DNA of 64,000 nt from Glandiceps talaboti. Lineage: Eukaryota; Hemichordata; Enteropneusta; Spengelidae. The notes under the pieces are model-generated. The model was not told the origin of the DNA and did no database searches. It saw nothing but the letters and a program-made list of their open reading frames with translations. The translations under genes and the position numbers were made by a program. This document shows positions 34,888 through 47,642 of this stretch, in pieces; the first letter of the stretch is position 1; each line of letters opens with the position of its first letter. The stretch is taken from NCBI RefSeq assembly GCF_964340395.1, contig NC_135555.1:24614725-24678724 (forward strand), read 5' to 3'.

Positions 34888-34904
34888 ATTTTAATAACAA
34901 TGCC

Positions 34905-35385
34905 TATGTGTCATTGAAAATGAGGGTGAAGGGTGCAAGTGTCATTAGAAAGCTTGTCATTGATAACACGGATAAAATAAAGTCAATCTACTAGGTTTTG
35001 GATGCTACTATTAAGTAAAATGTTAATTTTATGACAAAATTACCTTGGTCAAGGTCAATGTGTCATTAGTAAGCTTGTAATTGATAACATGGGTGTAGAC
35101 ACTATTATAGAATCTGTCTACTAACCTTCTGATGTTACTAGGCAAAATTTGAACAAAAATGGCTGCTATTTTTTATGTTATTGAAAGTGTCAGGAAATGA
35201 AGTAATGTGCATATGCATAGGATAGTATTTGATGTCTACTAAAATTTTGGTTGAAATTGGCTAATGAGTATTTGAGTTGGAGGTGGACACAGACAGACTC
35301 GCGCACAGTAACCTATGGAGTAGCCCCTCCTCTTGACTTTGCCATTGGGGAGTATTTAATATGTTATTGAAATAAAGTGATGTGC
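34905..35385. repeat. Probable old dispersed repeat
   Basis: A phrase GTCATTAG(A/T)AAGCTTGT(C/A)ATTGATAACA occurs twice about 110 bp apart. The stretch ends in GGACACAGACAGACTCGCGC followed by TAGCCCCTCC...GGGGAGTA, which resembles the ends of the 151-bp-repeat elements further right. Borders are unclear. 35386-35902 is anonymous apart from a TA microsatellite near 35650. Confidence 0.35.
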
Positions 35386-35902
35386 ATACGTCATCTACAG
35401 TACATGTACACAAAATGTATGTCTGGTATGATTGACCTTGATTTACGCATATCAGGAATAGTACTGATAACAGAACAGATATCAGTCCCAAAGCGTACTC
35501 CTGGCTCTGCATAGTGGGAATAAATAAGGATGGAAACTCATAAGAATAAGTATAATAATGCTTTATTGAAATTTAAAAATTCAGAAACAAATATAAAACT
35601 AATATGAAAGTTTCACGATATTAATAAGTAGCATACGAGTATACTAGCATATATATATATATATATGACAATTATTACAAACTGTTACATACAAATGTAG
35701 TGTTGGGTACACTAACATTTGGAAAAATCATTATTATAAATAATTGGGGTTGGTATGAAAACCAGACTAAAATGCTTACAATAGAAATACATAGGGAAAT
35801 CACTAACTGTGGTTTTATTTCACAAATAATTATTTGTACAAAAAATCTACATATGTACCAGATGACCATGTTTCACATCACATGACATAATCTACTCAAA
35901 AA

Positions 35903-38900
35903 CTGTTCCGTATCAAAGTAAATTACAACTTGTCCCCAAACTTGTAAATGTTCCCAATCAAAGCAAAATGTAACTGTTCCCCAAGTAAAATGTAACTGTT
36001 CGCTAATCAAATCAAAGTATAACTATTTCCCAATCAAATTAAATTGTAACTGTTCCCCAATCAAAGTAAAGTGTAACTGTTCCCCAATCAAAGTAAAGTG
36101 TAACTGTTCCCCAATCAAATTAAATTGTAAGTGTTCCCCAATCAAAGTAAAGTGTAACTGTTCCCCAATCAAAGTAAAGTGTAACTGTTCCCAAATTAAA
36201 GTAAAGTATAACTGTTCCCCAATCAAAGTAAAGTGTAACTGTTCCCCAACCAAAGTAAAGTGCAACTGTTCCCCAATCAAAGTAAAGTGTAACTGTTCCC
36301 CAATCAAAGTAAAGTGTAACTGTTCCCCAATCAAAGTAAAGTGTAACTGTTCCACAATCAAAGTAAAGTGTAACTGTTCCAAAATCAAAGTAAAGTGCAA
36401 CTGTTCCCCAATCAAAGTAAAGTGTAACTGTTCCCCAATCAAAGTAAAGTGTAACTGTTCCCCAATCAAAGTAAAGTGCAACTGTTCCCCAATCAAAGTG
36501 TAACTGTTCCCCAATCAAAGTAAAGTGTAACTGTTCCCCAATCAAAGTAAAGTGCAACTGTTCCCCAATCAAAGTAAAGTGCAACTGTTCCCCAATCAAA
36601 GTAAAGTGTAACTGTTCCCCAATCAAAGTAAAGTGCAACTGTTCCCCAATCAAAGTAAAGTGTAACTGTTCCCCAATCAAAGTAAAGTGTAACTGTTCCC
36701 CAATCAAAGTAAAGTGCAACTGTTCCCCAATCAAAGTGTAACTGTTCCCCAATCAAAGTAAAGTGTAACTGTTCCCCAATCAAAGTAAAGTGCAACTGTT
36801 CCCCAATCAAAGTAAAGTGCAACTGTTCCCCAATCAAAGTAAAGTGCAACTGTTCCCCAATCAAAGTAAAGTGCAACTGTTCCCCAATCAAAGTAAAGTG
36901 TAACTGTTCCCCAATCAAAGTAAAGTGTAACTGTTCCCCAATCAAAGTAAAGTGTAACTGTTCCAAAATCAAAGTAAAGTGCAACTGTTCCCCAATCAAA
37001 GTAAAGTGTAACTGTTCCCCAATCAAAGTAAAGTGTAACTGTTCCCCAATCAAAGTAAAGTGCAACTGTTCCCCAATCAAAGTGTAACTGTTCCCCAATC
37101 AAAGTAAAGTGTAACTGTTCCCCAATCAAAGTAAAGTGCAACTGTTCCCCAATCAAAGTAAAGTGCAACTGTTCCCAAATCAAAGTAAAGTGCAACTGTT
37201 CCCCAATCAAAGTAAAGTGCAACTGTTCCCCAATCAAAGTAAAGTGTAACTGTTCCCCAATCAAAGTAAAGTGTAACTGTTCCCCAATCAAAGTAAAGTG
37301 TAACTGTTCCCCAATCAAAGTAAAGTGTAACTGTTCCCCAATCAAAGTAAAGTGTAACTGTTCCCCAATCAAAGTAAAGTGCAACTGTTCCCCAATCAAA
37401 GTAAAGTGTAACTGTTCCCCAATCAAAGTAAAGTGCAACTGTTCCCCAATCAAAGTAAAGTGCAACTGTTCCCCAATCAAAGTAAAGTGCAACTGTTCCC
37501 CAATCAAAGTAAAGTGCAACTGTTCCCCAATCAAAGTAAAGTGTAACTGTTCCCCAACCAAAGTAAAGTGCAACTGTTCCCCAATCAAAGTAAAGTGCAA
37601 CTGTTCCCCAATCAAAGTAAAGTGTAACTGTTCCCCAATCAAAGTAAAGTGTAACTGTTCCCCAATCAAAGTAAAGTGTAACTGTTCCCCAACCAAAGTG
37701 TAACTGTTCCCCAATCAAAGTAAAGTGCAACAGTTCCCCAATCAAAGTAAAGTGCAACTGTTCCCCAATCAAAGTAAAGTGCAACTGTTCCCCAATCAAA
37801 GTGTAACTGTTCCCCAATCAAAGTAAAGTGCAACTGTTCCCCAATCAAAGTAAAGTGTAACTGTTCCCCAATCAAAGTAAAGTGTAACTGTTCCCCAATC
37901 AAAGTAAAGTGCAACTGTTCCCCAATCAAAGTAAAGTGCAACTGTTCCCCAATCAAAGTAAAGTGCAACTGTTCCCCAACCAAATTAAAGTGCAACTGTT
38001 CCCCAATCAAAGTAAAGCGTAACTGTTCCATAATCAAAGTAAAGCGTAACTGTTCCCCAATCAAAGTAAAGTGTAACTTTTCCCCAATTAAAGTAAAGTG
38101 TAACTGTTACCCAATGAAAGTAAAGTGTAACTGTTCCCCAATGAAAGTAAAGTATAACTGTTACCCAATGAAAGTAAAGTATAACTATTTCCCAATCAAA
38201 TTAAATTGTAACTGTTCCCCAATCAAAGTAAAGTGTAACTGTTCCCAAATTAAAGTAAAGTATAACTGTTCCCCAATCAAAGTAAAGTGTAACTGTTCCC
38301 CAACCAAAGTAAAGTGCAACTGTTCCCCAATCAAAGTAAAGTGTAACTGTTCCCCAATCAAAGTAAAGTGTAACTGTTCCCCAATCAAAGTAAAGTGTAA
38401 CTGTTCCACAATCAAAGTAAAGTGTAACTGTTCCACAATCAAAGTAAAGTGCAACTGTTCCCCAATCAAAGTAAAGTGTAACTGTTCCCCAATCAAAGTA
38501 AAGTGTAACTGTTCCCCAATCAAAGTAAAGTGCAACTGTTCCCCAATCAAAGTGTAACTGTTCCCCAATCAAAGTAAAGTGTAACTGTTCCCCAATCAAA
38601 GTAAAGTGCAACTGTTCCCCAATCAAAGTAAAGTGCAACTGTTCCCCAATCAAAGTAAAGTGTAACTGTTCCCCAATCAAAGTAAAGTGTAACTGTTCCC
38701 CAATCAAAGTAAAGTGTAACTGTTCCCCAATCAAAGTAAAGTGCAACTGTTCCCCAATCAAAGTAAAGTGTAACTGTTCCCCAATCAAAGTAAAGTGCAA
38801 CTGTTCCCCAATCAAAGTAAAGTGCAACTGTTCCCCAATCAAAGTAAAGTGTAACTGTTCCCCAATCAAAGTAAAGTGTAACTGTTCCCCAATCAAAGTA

Positions 38901-40165
38901 AAGTGTAACTGTTCCCCAACCAAAGTAAAGTGCAACTGTTCCCCAATCAAAGTGTAACTGTTCCCCAATCAAAGTAAAGTGCAACAGTTCCCAAATTAAA
39001 GTAAAGTATAACTGTTCCTCAATCAAAGTAAAGTGTAACTGTTCCCCAACCAAAGTAAAGTGCAACTGTTCCCCAATCAAAGTAAAGTGTAACTGTTCCC
39101 CAATCAAAGTAAAGTGTAACTGTTCCCCAACCAAAGTAAAGTGCAACTGTTCCCCAATCAAAGTGTAACTGTTCCCCAATCAAAGTAAAGTGCAACAGTT
39201 CCCCAATCAAAGTAAAGAGCAACTGTTCCCCAATCAAAGTAAAGTGCAACTGTTCCCCAATCAAAGTGTAACTGTTCCCCAATCAAAGTAAAGTGCAACT
39301 GTTCCCCAATCAAAGTAAAGTGTAACTGTTCCCCAATCAAAGTAAAGTGTAACTGTTCCCCAATCAAAGTAAAGTGTAACTGTTCCCCAATCAAAGTAAA
39401 GTGCAACTGTTCCCCAATCAAAGTAAAGTGCAACTGTTCCCCAACCAAATTAAAGTGCAACTGTTCCCCAATCAAAGTAAAGCGTAACTGTTCCATAATC
39501 AAAGTAAAGCGTAACTGTTCCCCAATCAAAGTAAAGTGTAACTGTTACCCAATGAAAGTAAAGTGTAACTGTTCCCCAATGAAAGTAAAGTATAAATGTT
39601 TCTCAATCAAATTAACGTACAACTATTCACCAATCAAACTAAAGTGCAACTGTTCCACAATCAAAGTAGAGTAACTCTTCACCAAGCAAAGTAAAGTATA
39701 ACTGTTCCCCAATCAAAGTAAAGTGTAACTGTTACCCAATGAAAGTAAAGTATAACTGTTCCCCAATCAAAGTGAAGTATAAATGTTTCTCAATCAAAGT
39801 AAAGTGTAACTGTTCCCCAATAAAAGTAAAGTGTAACTGTTTCTCAAAGTAAAGTGTAACTGTTTCTCAAAGTAAAGTGTAACTGTTCCCCAATCAAAGT
39901 GAAGTATAAATGTTTCTCAATCAAAGTGAAGTGTAACTGTTCCCCAATCAAAGTAAAGTATAAATGTTTCTCAATCAAAGAAGAGTGTAACTGTTCCCCA
40001 ATCAAAGTAAAGTGCAACTGTTCCACAAAGTCAAGTGTAACTGTTCTTCAACCAAAGTAAAGTGTAGCTGTTTCCCAATCAAAGTAAAGTGCAACTGTTC
40101 CCCAATCAAAGTAAAGTGTAACTGTTCCCCAATCAAAGTAAAGTGCAACTATTCACCAATCAAAA
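35903..40165. repeat. 27-bp satellite array, core block
   Basis: About 155 copies of TGTTCCCCAATCAAAGTAAA plus GTGTAAC (T/C variant GTGCAAC), with a recurring 22-bp short unit missing TAAAG. The 27-bp length keeps frames open (EQLHFTLIG and its frame-shifted form WGTVTLYFD), and each 22-bp unit switches frame, so the many overlapping minus-strand frames are artefacts. Diverged marker units recur at set offsets: 36187/38241 (2,054 bp) and 37981/39446 (1,465 bp). These show internal duplication of kilobase blocks. Confidence 0.95.
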
Positions 40166-40180
40166 TAACAAACAACAAGC

Positions 40181-41577
40181 CATTGAGAATGACATAGTCC
40201 CCGCTATGATTGGGTTTTATGGAATTAGCACTACTCTGATCACGCAACAACACTTGTGAACCTAAATCAAACAGACTTAGATATGTTGTGTCTGCTTGTC
40301 GGACATGGAACATGCCTACAACAATAAAGGATTGGTCGGGTATGGGGGATCATATCAATATGAAAATGGATATGCAAATGTATGTCATAGAACACTGTCC
40401 TAATACCAACTCTGAATGAGATCTGTTCAAGCATGTCTGAGTTATGGCTTTGGACATGGAAAATTTGCAAACAAAATGGCTGCCAGGCAGCCATATTGGA
40501 TCGTATGACGAAAATGGATATGCACATGTATGTCATAGAACACTGTCCTAATACCAACTTCGAATGAGATCTGTTCAAGCATGTCTGAGTTATGGCTTTG
40601 GACATGGAAAATTTGCAAACAAAATGGCTGCCAGGCAGCCATATTGGATCGTATCACAATGAAAATGGATATGCACATGTATGTCATAGAACACTGTCCT
40701 AATACCAACTTTGAATGAGATCTGTTCAAGCATGTCTGAGTTATGGCTTTGGACATGGAAAATTTGCAAACAAAATGGCTGCCAGGCAGCCATATTGGAT
40801 CGTATCACAATGAAAATGGATATGCATATGTATGTCATAGAACACTGTCCTAATACCAACTTTGAATGAGATCTGTTCAAGCATGTCTAAGTTATGGCTT
40901 TGAACATGGAAAATTCACAAACAAAATGGCTGCCAGGCAGCCATATTGGATCGTATCATGACGAAAATGGATATGCACATGTATGTCATAGAACACTGTC
41001 CTAATACTAACTTCGAATGAGATCTGTTCAAGCATGTCTGAGTTTTGGCTTTGGACATGGACAATTTGCAAACAAAATGGCTGCCAGGCAGCCATATTGG
41101 ATCGTATCACAATGAAAATGGATATGCACATGTATGTCATAGAACACTGTCCTAATACCAACTTTGAATGAGATCTGTTCAAGCATGTCTGAGTTATGGC
41201 TTTGGACATGGAAAATTCACAAACAAAATGGCTGCCAGGCGGCCATATTGGATCGTATCATGACAACAATGAATATGCACATATATGACATAGAACACTG
41301 TCCTAATACCAACTTTGAATGAGATCTGTGTGAGCATGTCTGAGTTATGGCTTTAGACAGGGAAAATTCACAAACAAAATGCCTGCTAGGCAGCCATATT
41401 GGATCGTATCATAAAACAAATTGACGTGCATATGTATGCCATAGCATGTTGCCACTGTACCAAGTTTGAAAAAAATCGGTACAGGCATCTCCAACAAACG
41501 GCTACGGACGGACGGACGGACGGACGGACGGAACCCAATCCATAAGTCCCCGTTCCGGACTTCGTCCACGGGGACTA
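40181..41577. mobile_element. Non-autonomous element made of 151-bp repeats, copy 1
   Basis: Starts CATTGAGAATGACATAGTCCCCGC and ends CGGGGACTA, so TAGTCCCCG is inverted at the right end. The right end also folds on itself (AGTCCCCGT against ACGGGGACT). Inside are seven copies of a 151-bp unit (markers at 40478, 40626, 40777, 40928, 41079, 41230, 41381), each with the palindrome GGCTGCCAGGCAGCC. After them comes an (ACGG)n run at about 41508-41531. It is inserted in the 27-bp satellite. Open frames on the minus strand come from the repeat unit (151 is not a multiple of three) and are not genes. Confidence 0.75.
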
Positions 41578-42825
41578 ACTATCCCAAATCAAAGTAAAGT
41601 ATAAATGTTTCTCAATCAAAGTAAAGTAAAGTGTAAATAACTCGCGGGTGTCCGGGTCCATCAAGAAACCCGCGACTTAGCGAGGTGCTCATTATATATT
41701 CATAACCACACATTAACACACGTTACACGTCAGCTTTTCTTCATTCTTCAGTAATGTGCTGGTGAAACTAGTACTGTACATGTTGTTATGAGTGCAAGTT
41801 CATGGGTGATATTCATAAAAAAACAATAAGATACGCACAAAATCAAAGTTTCAATATTCAGTAAATCTTTTCACGAACATGACGGGTATGTATTCGAAAT
41901 TTATTGTGATGGACGCATGGACGTAATATTGTAACAGTCCTGGGTTAACAGTAAATCTTTGAGGAAGATTATCGTACAATTGTGTGACTCTCAAAGCATC
42001 AATCGCGGCTAGACTTTCTTTTTTGTCTTTTGCACGGTCGACAAACTAACAGTACAACTTACAAGCTCACGCCTGGCGGCCATGGTAGGGCCAAGAAACG
42101 CTGTTGAATTTCCGGGTTGCGGAAGTGCAGTTTTGACTTTTATATCATTGAATAACGGGATTTGTTTTATATATTCTAAAACAACAACTAATTTTTTATG
42201 TTTGTCAGTACAGTAACATTCCTAAATGATGGGGTTGAGTTGAGAAATCGAAGGTTCGGCAACACGTGGCGTGATGCATGATGTCGGTAGATAAACATAG
42301 AGACGCAAGTGATGAACGTATTCAGTTATTCGTAGTCCGAAATTTCGTTATATAAATGACGTTTTTCCTCAAAATTTTGAAGAAACAAACCGTTTTTAGG
42401 TGACTTCTAAATCAATCAAATCAAACGATATATTAATGCGAGACAAGCTTTAGTTATTAATTTGTTTTTGTGGACAATGTTCGAATTCGACTGACGAATC
42501 CTGCGACTCGAATCTAACACGATCAATGCACCGTTCACCAATATTTCTCAGCTTGCAAAGTTGACTTGAAAGAAGAGTAAGTTCGCAGTTTTGGGATGGA
42601 CATTCTTTCATCATGCCAAGTTTGCACTGCAGTCTTTCATTCTTTGGGTTAATAGTATTAACTAATAGCTATAGGACACATTAGCAGACAATATAATTGA
42701 GCTCTACACAACACTTTCCCATTATTTTCAGTTAATCATTAATGGCCGAAGATGTGTCCTATACTGAAGTAATACTTTGAATTTGACGAGTTTTTTTTTT
42801 ATGTTTTTCACCAGAGATCGAGTCA
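41578..42825. other. Anonymous stretch with a short satellite remnant
   Basis: The first 60 bases are decayed 27-bp satellite. The rest has no repeat or gene I can support, although GC content and CpG frequency rise near 41640-42120. Confidence 0.5.
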
Positions 42826-42864
42826 ACCTTGTCATCTAAAGCCCTGTTACATAACCTCTTACTC

Positions 42865-43360
42865 TTGAATTGAATTTGAAGTGTGATTACCAAAATTAAA
42901 TTATGCAAATTACCAAAATATAAATTATGCAAATTACTCATTTAAACTACAAGCTACAAGCATTGTGACAAATATGCACTTTATGTTCAATGTACCGAAT
43001 CAAATTGAATTTGAAGTGTAATTACCAAAACTAAATTACGCAAATTACTCAAACTACAAGCTACATCAACAAGCATTGTGACAAATGTGCATTTTATGTT
43101 TTATGTACCAAATTGAATTGAACTGAATTGAATTTGAAATGTAATTACCAAAACTAAATTATGCAAATTACCAAAACATGAAATTATGCAAATCTTTCAT
43201 TAAAACTATAAGCTACATCAACAAGCTTTACAGCAGATATGCACTATGTTATGACTCTTATGAGTAATGTATATACTAAATTGTATTGAATTTGAAGTTT
43301 GTATTTCATGATATATCTATCCCTAATCATTAAAAACATTAATTATGCAAATGACTAAAT
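42865..43360 (+). repeat. About 130-160-bp repeat, three diverged copies with octamer motifs
   Basis: Copies near 42865, 43005 and 43125 share GAATTTGAAGTGTAATTACC, then ACTACAAGCTACATCAACAAGC. The octamer ATGCAAAT occurs five times (42903, 42927, 43161, 43186, 43345), usually next to AATTA. Confidence 0.7.
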
Positions 43361-43456
43361 AATCTTCATTGGATGTTTACTAAAATCTAATCAGTTTTTT
43401 TGTTTAGTATACGTAAGGCACATAGTACATTTCACTAGAATCGATATGGTAGTTTT

Positions 43457-43660
43457 TTAAGATATCACATTGAAATAACAATACATATAGTGAATAATAA
43501 CCAAATTTGCCAATGGCAGCTTGATCGCTAACATTACAACCAACACTAAGAAATTTACAAAGCTAATGGTGGAATTTTTCCATCTGTGAAGAATACTTGA
43601 AAACCTCCAGATCTTGCTGCCATACAAAAAAACTGGAGCAATTATGGGAGTCACATTTGG
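43457..43660 (-). pseudogene. LINE fragment, minus strand
   Basis: The frame reads PVFLYGSKIW and, one frame over, KFHH.LCKFLSVGCNV then AAIGKFGYYSLYVLL. This is the post-RT pattern YGSEIWG...H..FCK..L.V...GELGR.PL of LINEs. Frameshifted, short and dead. Probably the same family as 3154-3696. Confidence 0.5.
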
Positions 43661-43779
43661 GAGTCATCCAAGCTAATGAATCAGCACTGGGAGTTGAAAG
43701 TTTTTTTGCCTTGTACAAATTAGCTTTCATTATGATTCCAACTTATGCAGAGGACAGTATTAAACCAAGGTATTTTCAC

Positions 43780-45195
43780 TATCCCCCAAGCAAAGTAAAG
43801 TGTAACTGATCCCCTATCAAAATTTAGTAAATATGTTCCTCAATCAAAGTAAAATAAAACTGTTCCCCGGTCAAAGTAAGGAACAACTGTTGCATAACTA
43901 AAGTAAAGTAACTATTCCAAAAGCAAAGTAAACTGAACCTGTTCCTCAATCAAATTTTAAAGTAAAGTGCAACTGTTCCCCAATCAAAGTAAAGTGCAAC
44001 TGTTCCTCATGCAAAAGCAAAGTATAACTGTTACCAAATCAAAGTAAAGTGTAACTGTTCCCCAGTCAAAGTAAAGTAAAACTATTTCCCAAGTAGAGTA
44101 AAGTGTAAGTGTTCTCCAATCATTGTCAAGTAGAAATGCTTCCCAAGCAACTAAAGTGTAACTTTGGCAAGTTCGGTAGCCAAAACGTTTTGTCATTGTT
44201 TGACCAGGGTGACCTGACCCTCTTCTGGACAGCATTATGCATGTTGCACAGGAAAAACAAAAGATGGCGGCACATGAAAAACAAAAGTTCTTTGCATTTG
44301 GTGTACATTCAGCACTCATCACTGAAAAGACGATGCACGTATAGTTAAATCACACCATTGCAGTACTGTCAGGATACTAGAATGCCTAAAATATAGGCGT
44401 GTTGTTTATGCATATACTATTCTTTTGCTAACAAAGTGATCTTTGATCTGTGACCTGACCCAAAGTTTATCTTGCATTGCTCAATGTACATCAAATCAAT
44501 TGTACCATTATGCCAATGAGAACTTGTATTTCTAAACACAATGACCAAATGTAAATGACAATTCCATGATTATTTTTGCAGAGGTGAATCAAAACTAATG
44601 AGCACTTAGTAATCCTACACAAAACCACAAGTTCGCCAATGAAGTGAGAATTTGTGGCCGCCATCTTGGCTTTTGGCGAATCACCTCACTCTTCCACCTT
44701 CCTTTGTCCTGGGTCGCCTGTGAAACCTTTGACAATTCATCGTTCATGAACAAACAATTTGAAAAGTCCATGAGCGTTTTGTCTACCGAACATGCCCCTA
44801 TTCTCCAATCAACATTAAGTGTAACTGTTCCTCAAAGTACAGTGTGTAACTATTCCCCCATCAAAGTAAAGTGTAACTCTTCCCTAATTAAAATCGAGGA
44901 TTACTGTTCCTTAATCAAAGCAATGTTTAACGCTTCCCCAAGGAAAGTAAAGTGTAACTGTTCCCCAAGCAAAGTAAAGGGTAAATATACTCCAATCAAA
45001 GTAAATTGTAACTGATTCCAATCAAAATGAAGTACAAGTTTCTCAAAGTAAAGTATTACTGTTCCCAATCAATGTGAAGTATTCCCAAACAAAGTAAAGT
45101 TAAAAAGTGTAACTGTTCCCAATCAAAGCAAAGTGTATCTGTTCCCCTAAAAGACTACAGTATCGCATCTGCCATAACAGTTGTTCCTCTATAAA
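43780..45195. repeat. Decayed 27-bp satellite, right flank part 1
   Basis: Scattered diverged units (AACTGTTCCCCAATCAAAGT with many substitutions and indels) at 43780-44165 and 44810-45195, separated by unique DNA at 44166-44809. The latter contains no supported gene. Confidence 0.75.
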
Positions 45196-45232
45196 AGAAA
45201 GTGTAGTTGTCCCATTATAAAAGTGAACAAGT

Positions 45233-46374
45233 CATTGAGAATGACATACTCCCCGCTATGATTGGCTTTTAAGGAACTGGCAGTTTATGTTGTCATTTTC
45301 TTGATATCACTACTCTGATCACGCAACAACACTTGTGAACCTAAATCAAACAGACTTAGATATGTTGTGTCTGCTCGTTGGACATGGAACATGCCTACTC
45401 ATGTTGTGTCTCCTCGTTGGACATGGGACATGCCTACTACTATACTATCCTCTTCAAGATGACATGATGGAATAAACCATTCAACAATAAAGGATGGGTC
45501 GGGTACAGGGGGGGGGGGGGAACCTGTACAAGCATGTCTGAGTTATGGCTTTGGACATGAAAACTGTGCCAACAAAATGGCTGCCAGGCAGCCATATCGG
45601 ATTGTATCATGACGAAAATGGATATGCACATGTATGTCATAGAACACTGTCCTAATACCAACTTTAAATGAGATCTGTTCAAGTGAGTCTGAGTTATGGC
45701 TTTGGACATGGAAAATTCGCAAATAAAATGGCTGCTAGGTGGCCATATTGGATCGTATCACGACAACAATAAATATGCACATGTTTGTCATAGAACACTG
45801 TCCTAATACCAACTTTGAATGAGATCTGGTTCAATCTGTTTGACTTTGAGTTATGGCTTTGGACATGGAGAATTGGCAAACAAAATAGCCACCAGGCAGC
45901 CATATTGGATCGTATCACAACAAAAATGGATATGCACATGTATGCCATAGACCACTGTCCTAATACCAACTTTGAATGAGATCTGTTCAAGCATGTCTGA
46001 GTTATGGCTTTAGACAGGGAAAATTTGCAAACAAAATGGCTGCTAGGTGGCCATATTGGATCGTATCACGACAACAATGAATATGCACATGTATGTCATA
46101 GAACACTGTCCTAATACCAACTTTGAATGAGATCTGTTCACGCATGTCTGAGTTATGGCTTTAGACAGGGAAAATTTGCAAACAAAATGGCTGCTAGGCG
46201 GCCATATTGGATCGTATCATGAAACAAATTGACGTGCATATGTATGCCATTGTATGTTGCCCCTGTACCAAGTTTGAAAAAAATCGGTCCAGGCATCTCC
46301 AAGAAACGGCTCAGGATGGACGGACGGAACCCAATCCATAAGTCCCCGTCCCGGACTTCGTCTGGCGGGGACTA
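45233..46374. mobile_element. Non-autonomous element made of 151-bp repeats, copy 2
   Basis: Same ends as copy 1 (CATTGAGAATGACATACTCCCCGC at left, GGCGGGGACTA at right). It carries five 151-bp-type units, a poly-G run at about 45507-45520 and the same GGACGGACGG...CCCCGTCCCGGACTTCGTC right end. It also retains a left segment (about 45270-45300) that copy 1 lacks. Flanks are again 27-bp satellite. Confidence 0.75.
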
Positions 46375-46375
46375 A

Positions 46376-47110
46376 TTATAACTGTCCCCATGGCATAACA
46401 GTAGTAAATTTGTTCCCGCATAGAATTAAAGTATAGCTGTTTCCCCAATATCAATATCTGTTCTACAATCAAGGTAAAGTATAACTGACCCTCCCCCTAT
46501 AAATATAGAGTCATAAATAGTAATCATAATAGTAAATCATAGCTCTTCTCTTATTAAATTAAAGTACAGCTGTTCCCTCATAAAGTAGTGACAACTGTCT
46601 AAAAGTAAAGTACTCCCCAAAGTGAAGTATATCTGATCCTCCCATAATATTAGTATAGTTGTTCCTCAATGGACTATCAAAGTAAAGGGTTGTAAATGTT
46701 TCATTTATTTTAATTACCATCTATGACTGGCCTTTGACCTTTCCCTGTGTTGTAGCAAAACATTGTCATGGGGCCAGCGCATGCGTTAATCATCCTGCCA
46801 TTCTGTACTTTCCTCCGCTGGGTAATGTCGTGCATTTTTTGGTAGTGGTAATTTATATTGCTAATTCTGACACCAGGATCAACTAATGTCTTTAAGATTT
46901 TGTTCAACGTGCAAAAAAACGTTGAAAGGTCATGACGGGCTGAGTGGCAGATTTTCTCCTCATAAAATGAAAGTATAGCTGTACAGTTAATATCACCCCC
47001 CCCCCCCCCTAATGAAAGTAGTACAGGTGTTCCTTCAGAAAAGTAAAGTATAACTGCACCCCCCCCCCTCATAAAAAAAGAAAGAAAGAAAAGGAATGAT
47101 GTAAAGCTAC
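46376..47110. repeat. Decayed 27-bp satellite, right flank part 2
   Basis: Increasingly diverged units (AAAGTATAGCTGTTCC-like) at 46376-46690 and 46960-47110, with poly-C runs near 46997-47010 and 47060-47069. The unique insert at 46700-46960 has an open minus frame but no supporting motif. 47111-47640 is anonymous. Confidence 0.65.
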
Positions 47111-47642
47111 ATTTGTATCTTCCCCTCACAGAAAGTTGGTATATTTATTCTGATACCTAAAGGGATTCTAATCAAAGCCTTGAGTACAATTAAAAATATC
47201 ATGATGATACAAAATGTATATTAAGAATAATTATATCCAAAAAAATCATCATTATATTAAAAATGGTAGACCAAGTTGCTTTTCTTTCTTTGTGTAAGCT
47301 TAACAACCACCTAAAGTTGGTTTGTGTTAGTCTTTACAGATATGGTTAGGAATATAGTTAAATTTATTAGTATGGTTAATGGTTAATTGTTAGGGTAAGG
47401 GGTTAGTGTTAGGTGCCTAGACTAGAAGTGACCAAAGCATACACAAAGGGACTGGGCAACAGTCTACCAAATGAACACAATGAAGATTTGTATTGGCTAG
47501 GTATTCTTCAATTGTAATGAAATGATAACAATTATATTCATATTCTCAATAGTTATGACTAGCAATTCGTATTTTACATGCAAATGTTCAGGAAATATTC
47601 TCCATTATCAAATGAGTGAGAAGGCATTTGTTTTAGAAGTAG

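Noticed and set aside
36023-39529. A family of 120-330-codon minus-strand genes with EQLHFTLIG or DWGTVTLYF repeats
   Set aside because: The 27-bp satellite unit is a multiple of three, so frames stay open by default. 22-bp short units switch between the two repeat peptides, which a real gene would not tolerate.
40267-41569. Tandem open frames of about 100 codons (MSKAITQTCLNRS type) on the minus strand
   Set aside because: They come from a 151-bp repeat that shifts frame each copy. The peptide is the same only because a new frame opens in each unit.
46710-47129. A 139-codon minus-strand gene
   Set aside because: Much of the frame runs through poly-C and decayed satellite, with no domain or splice support.
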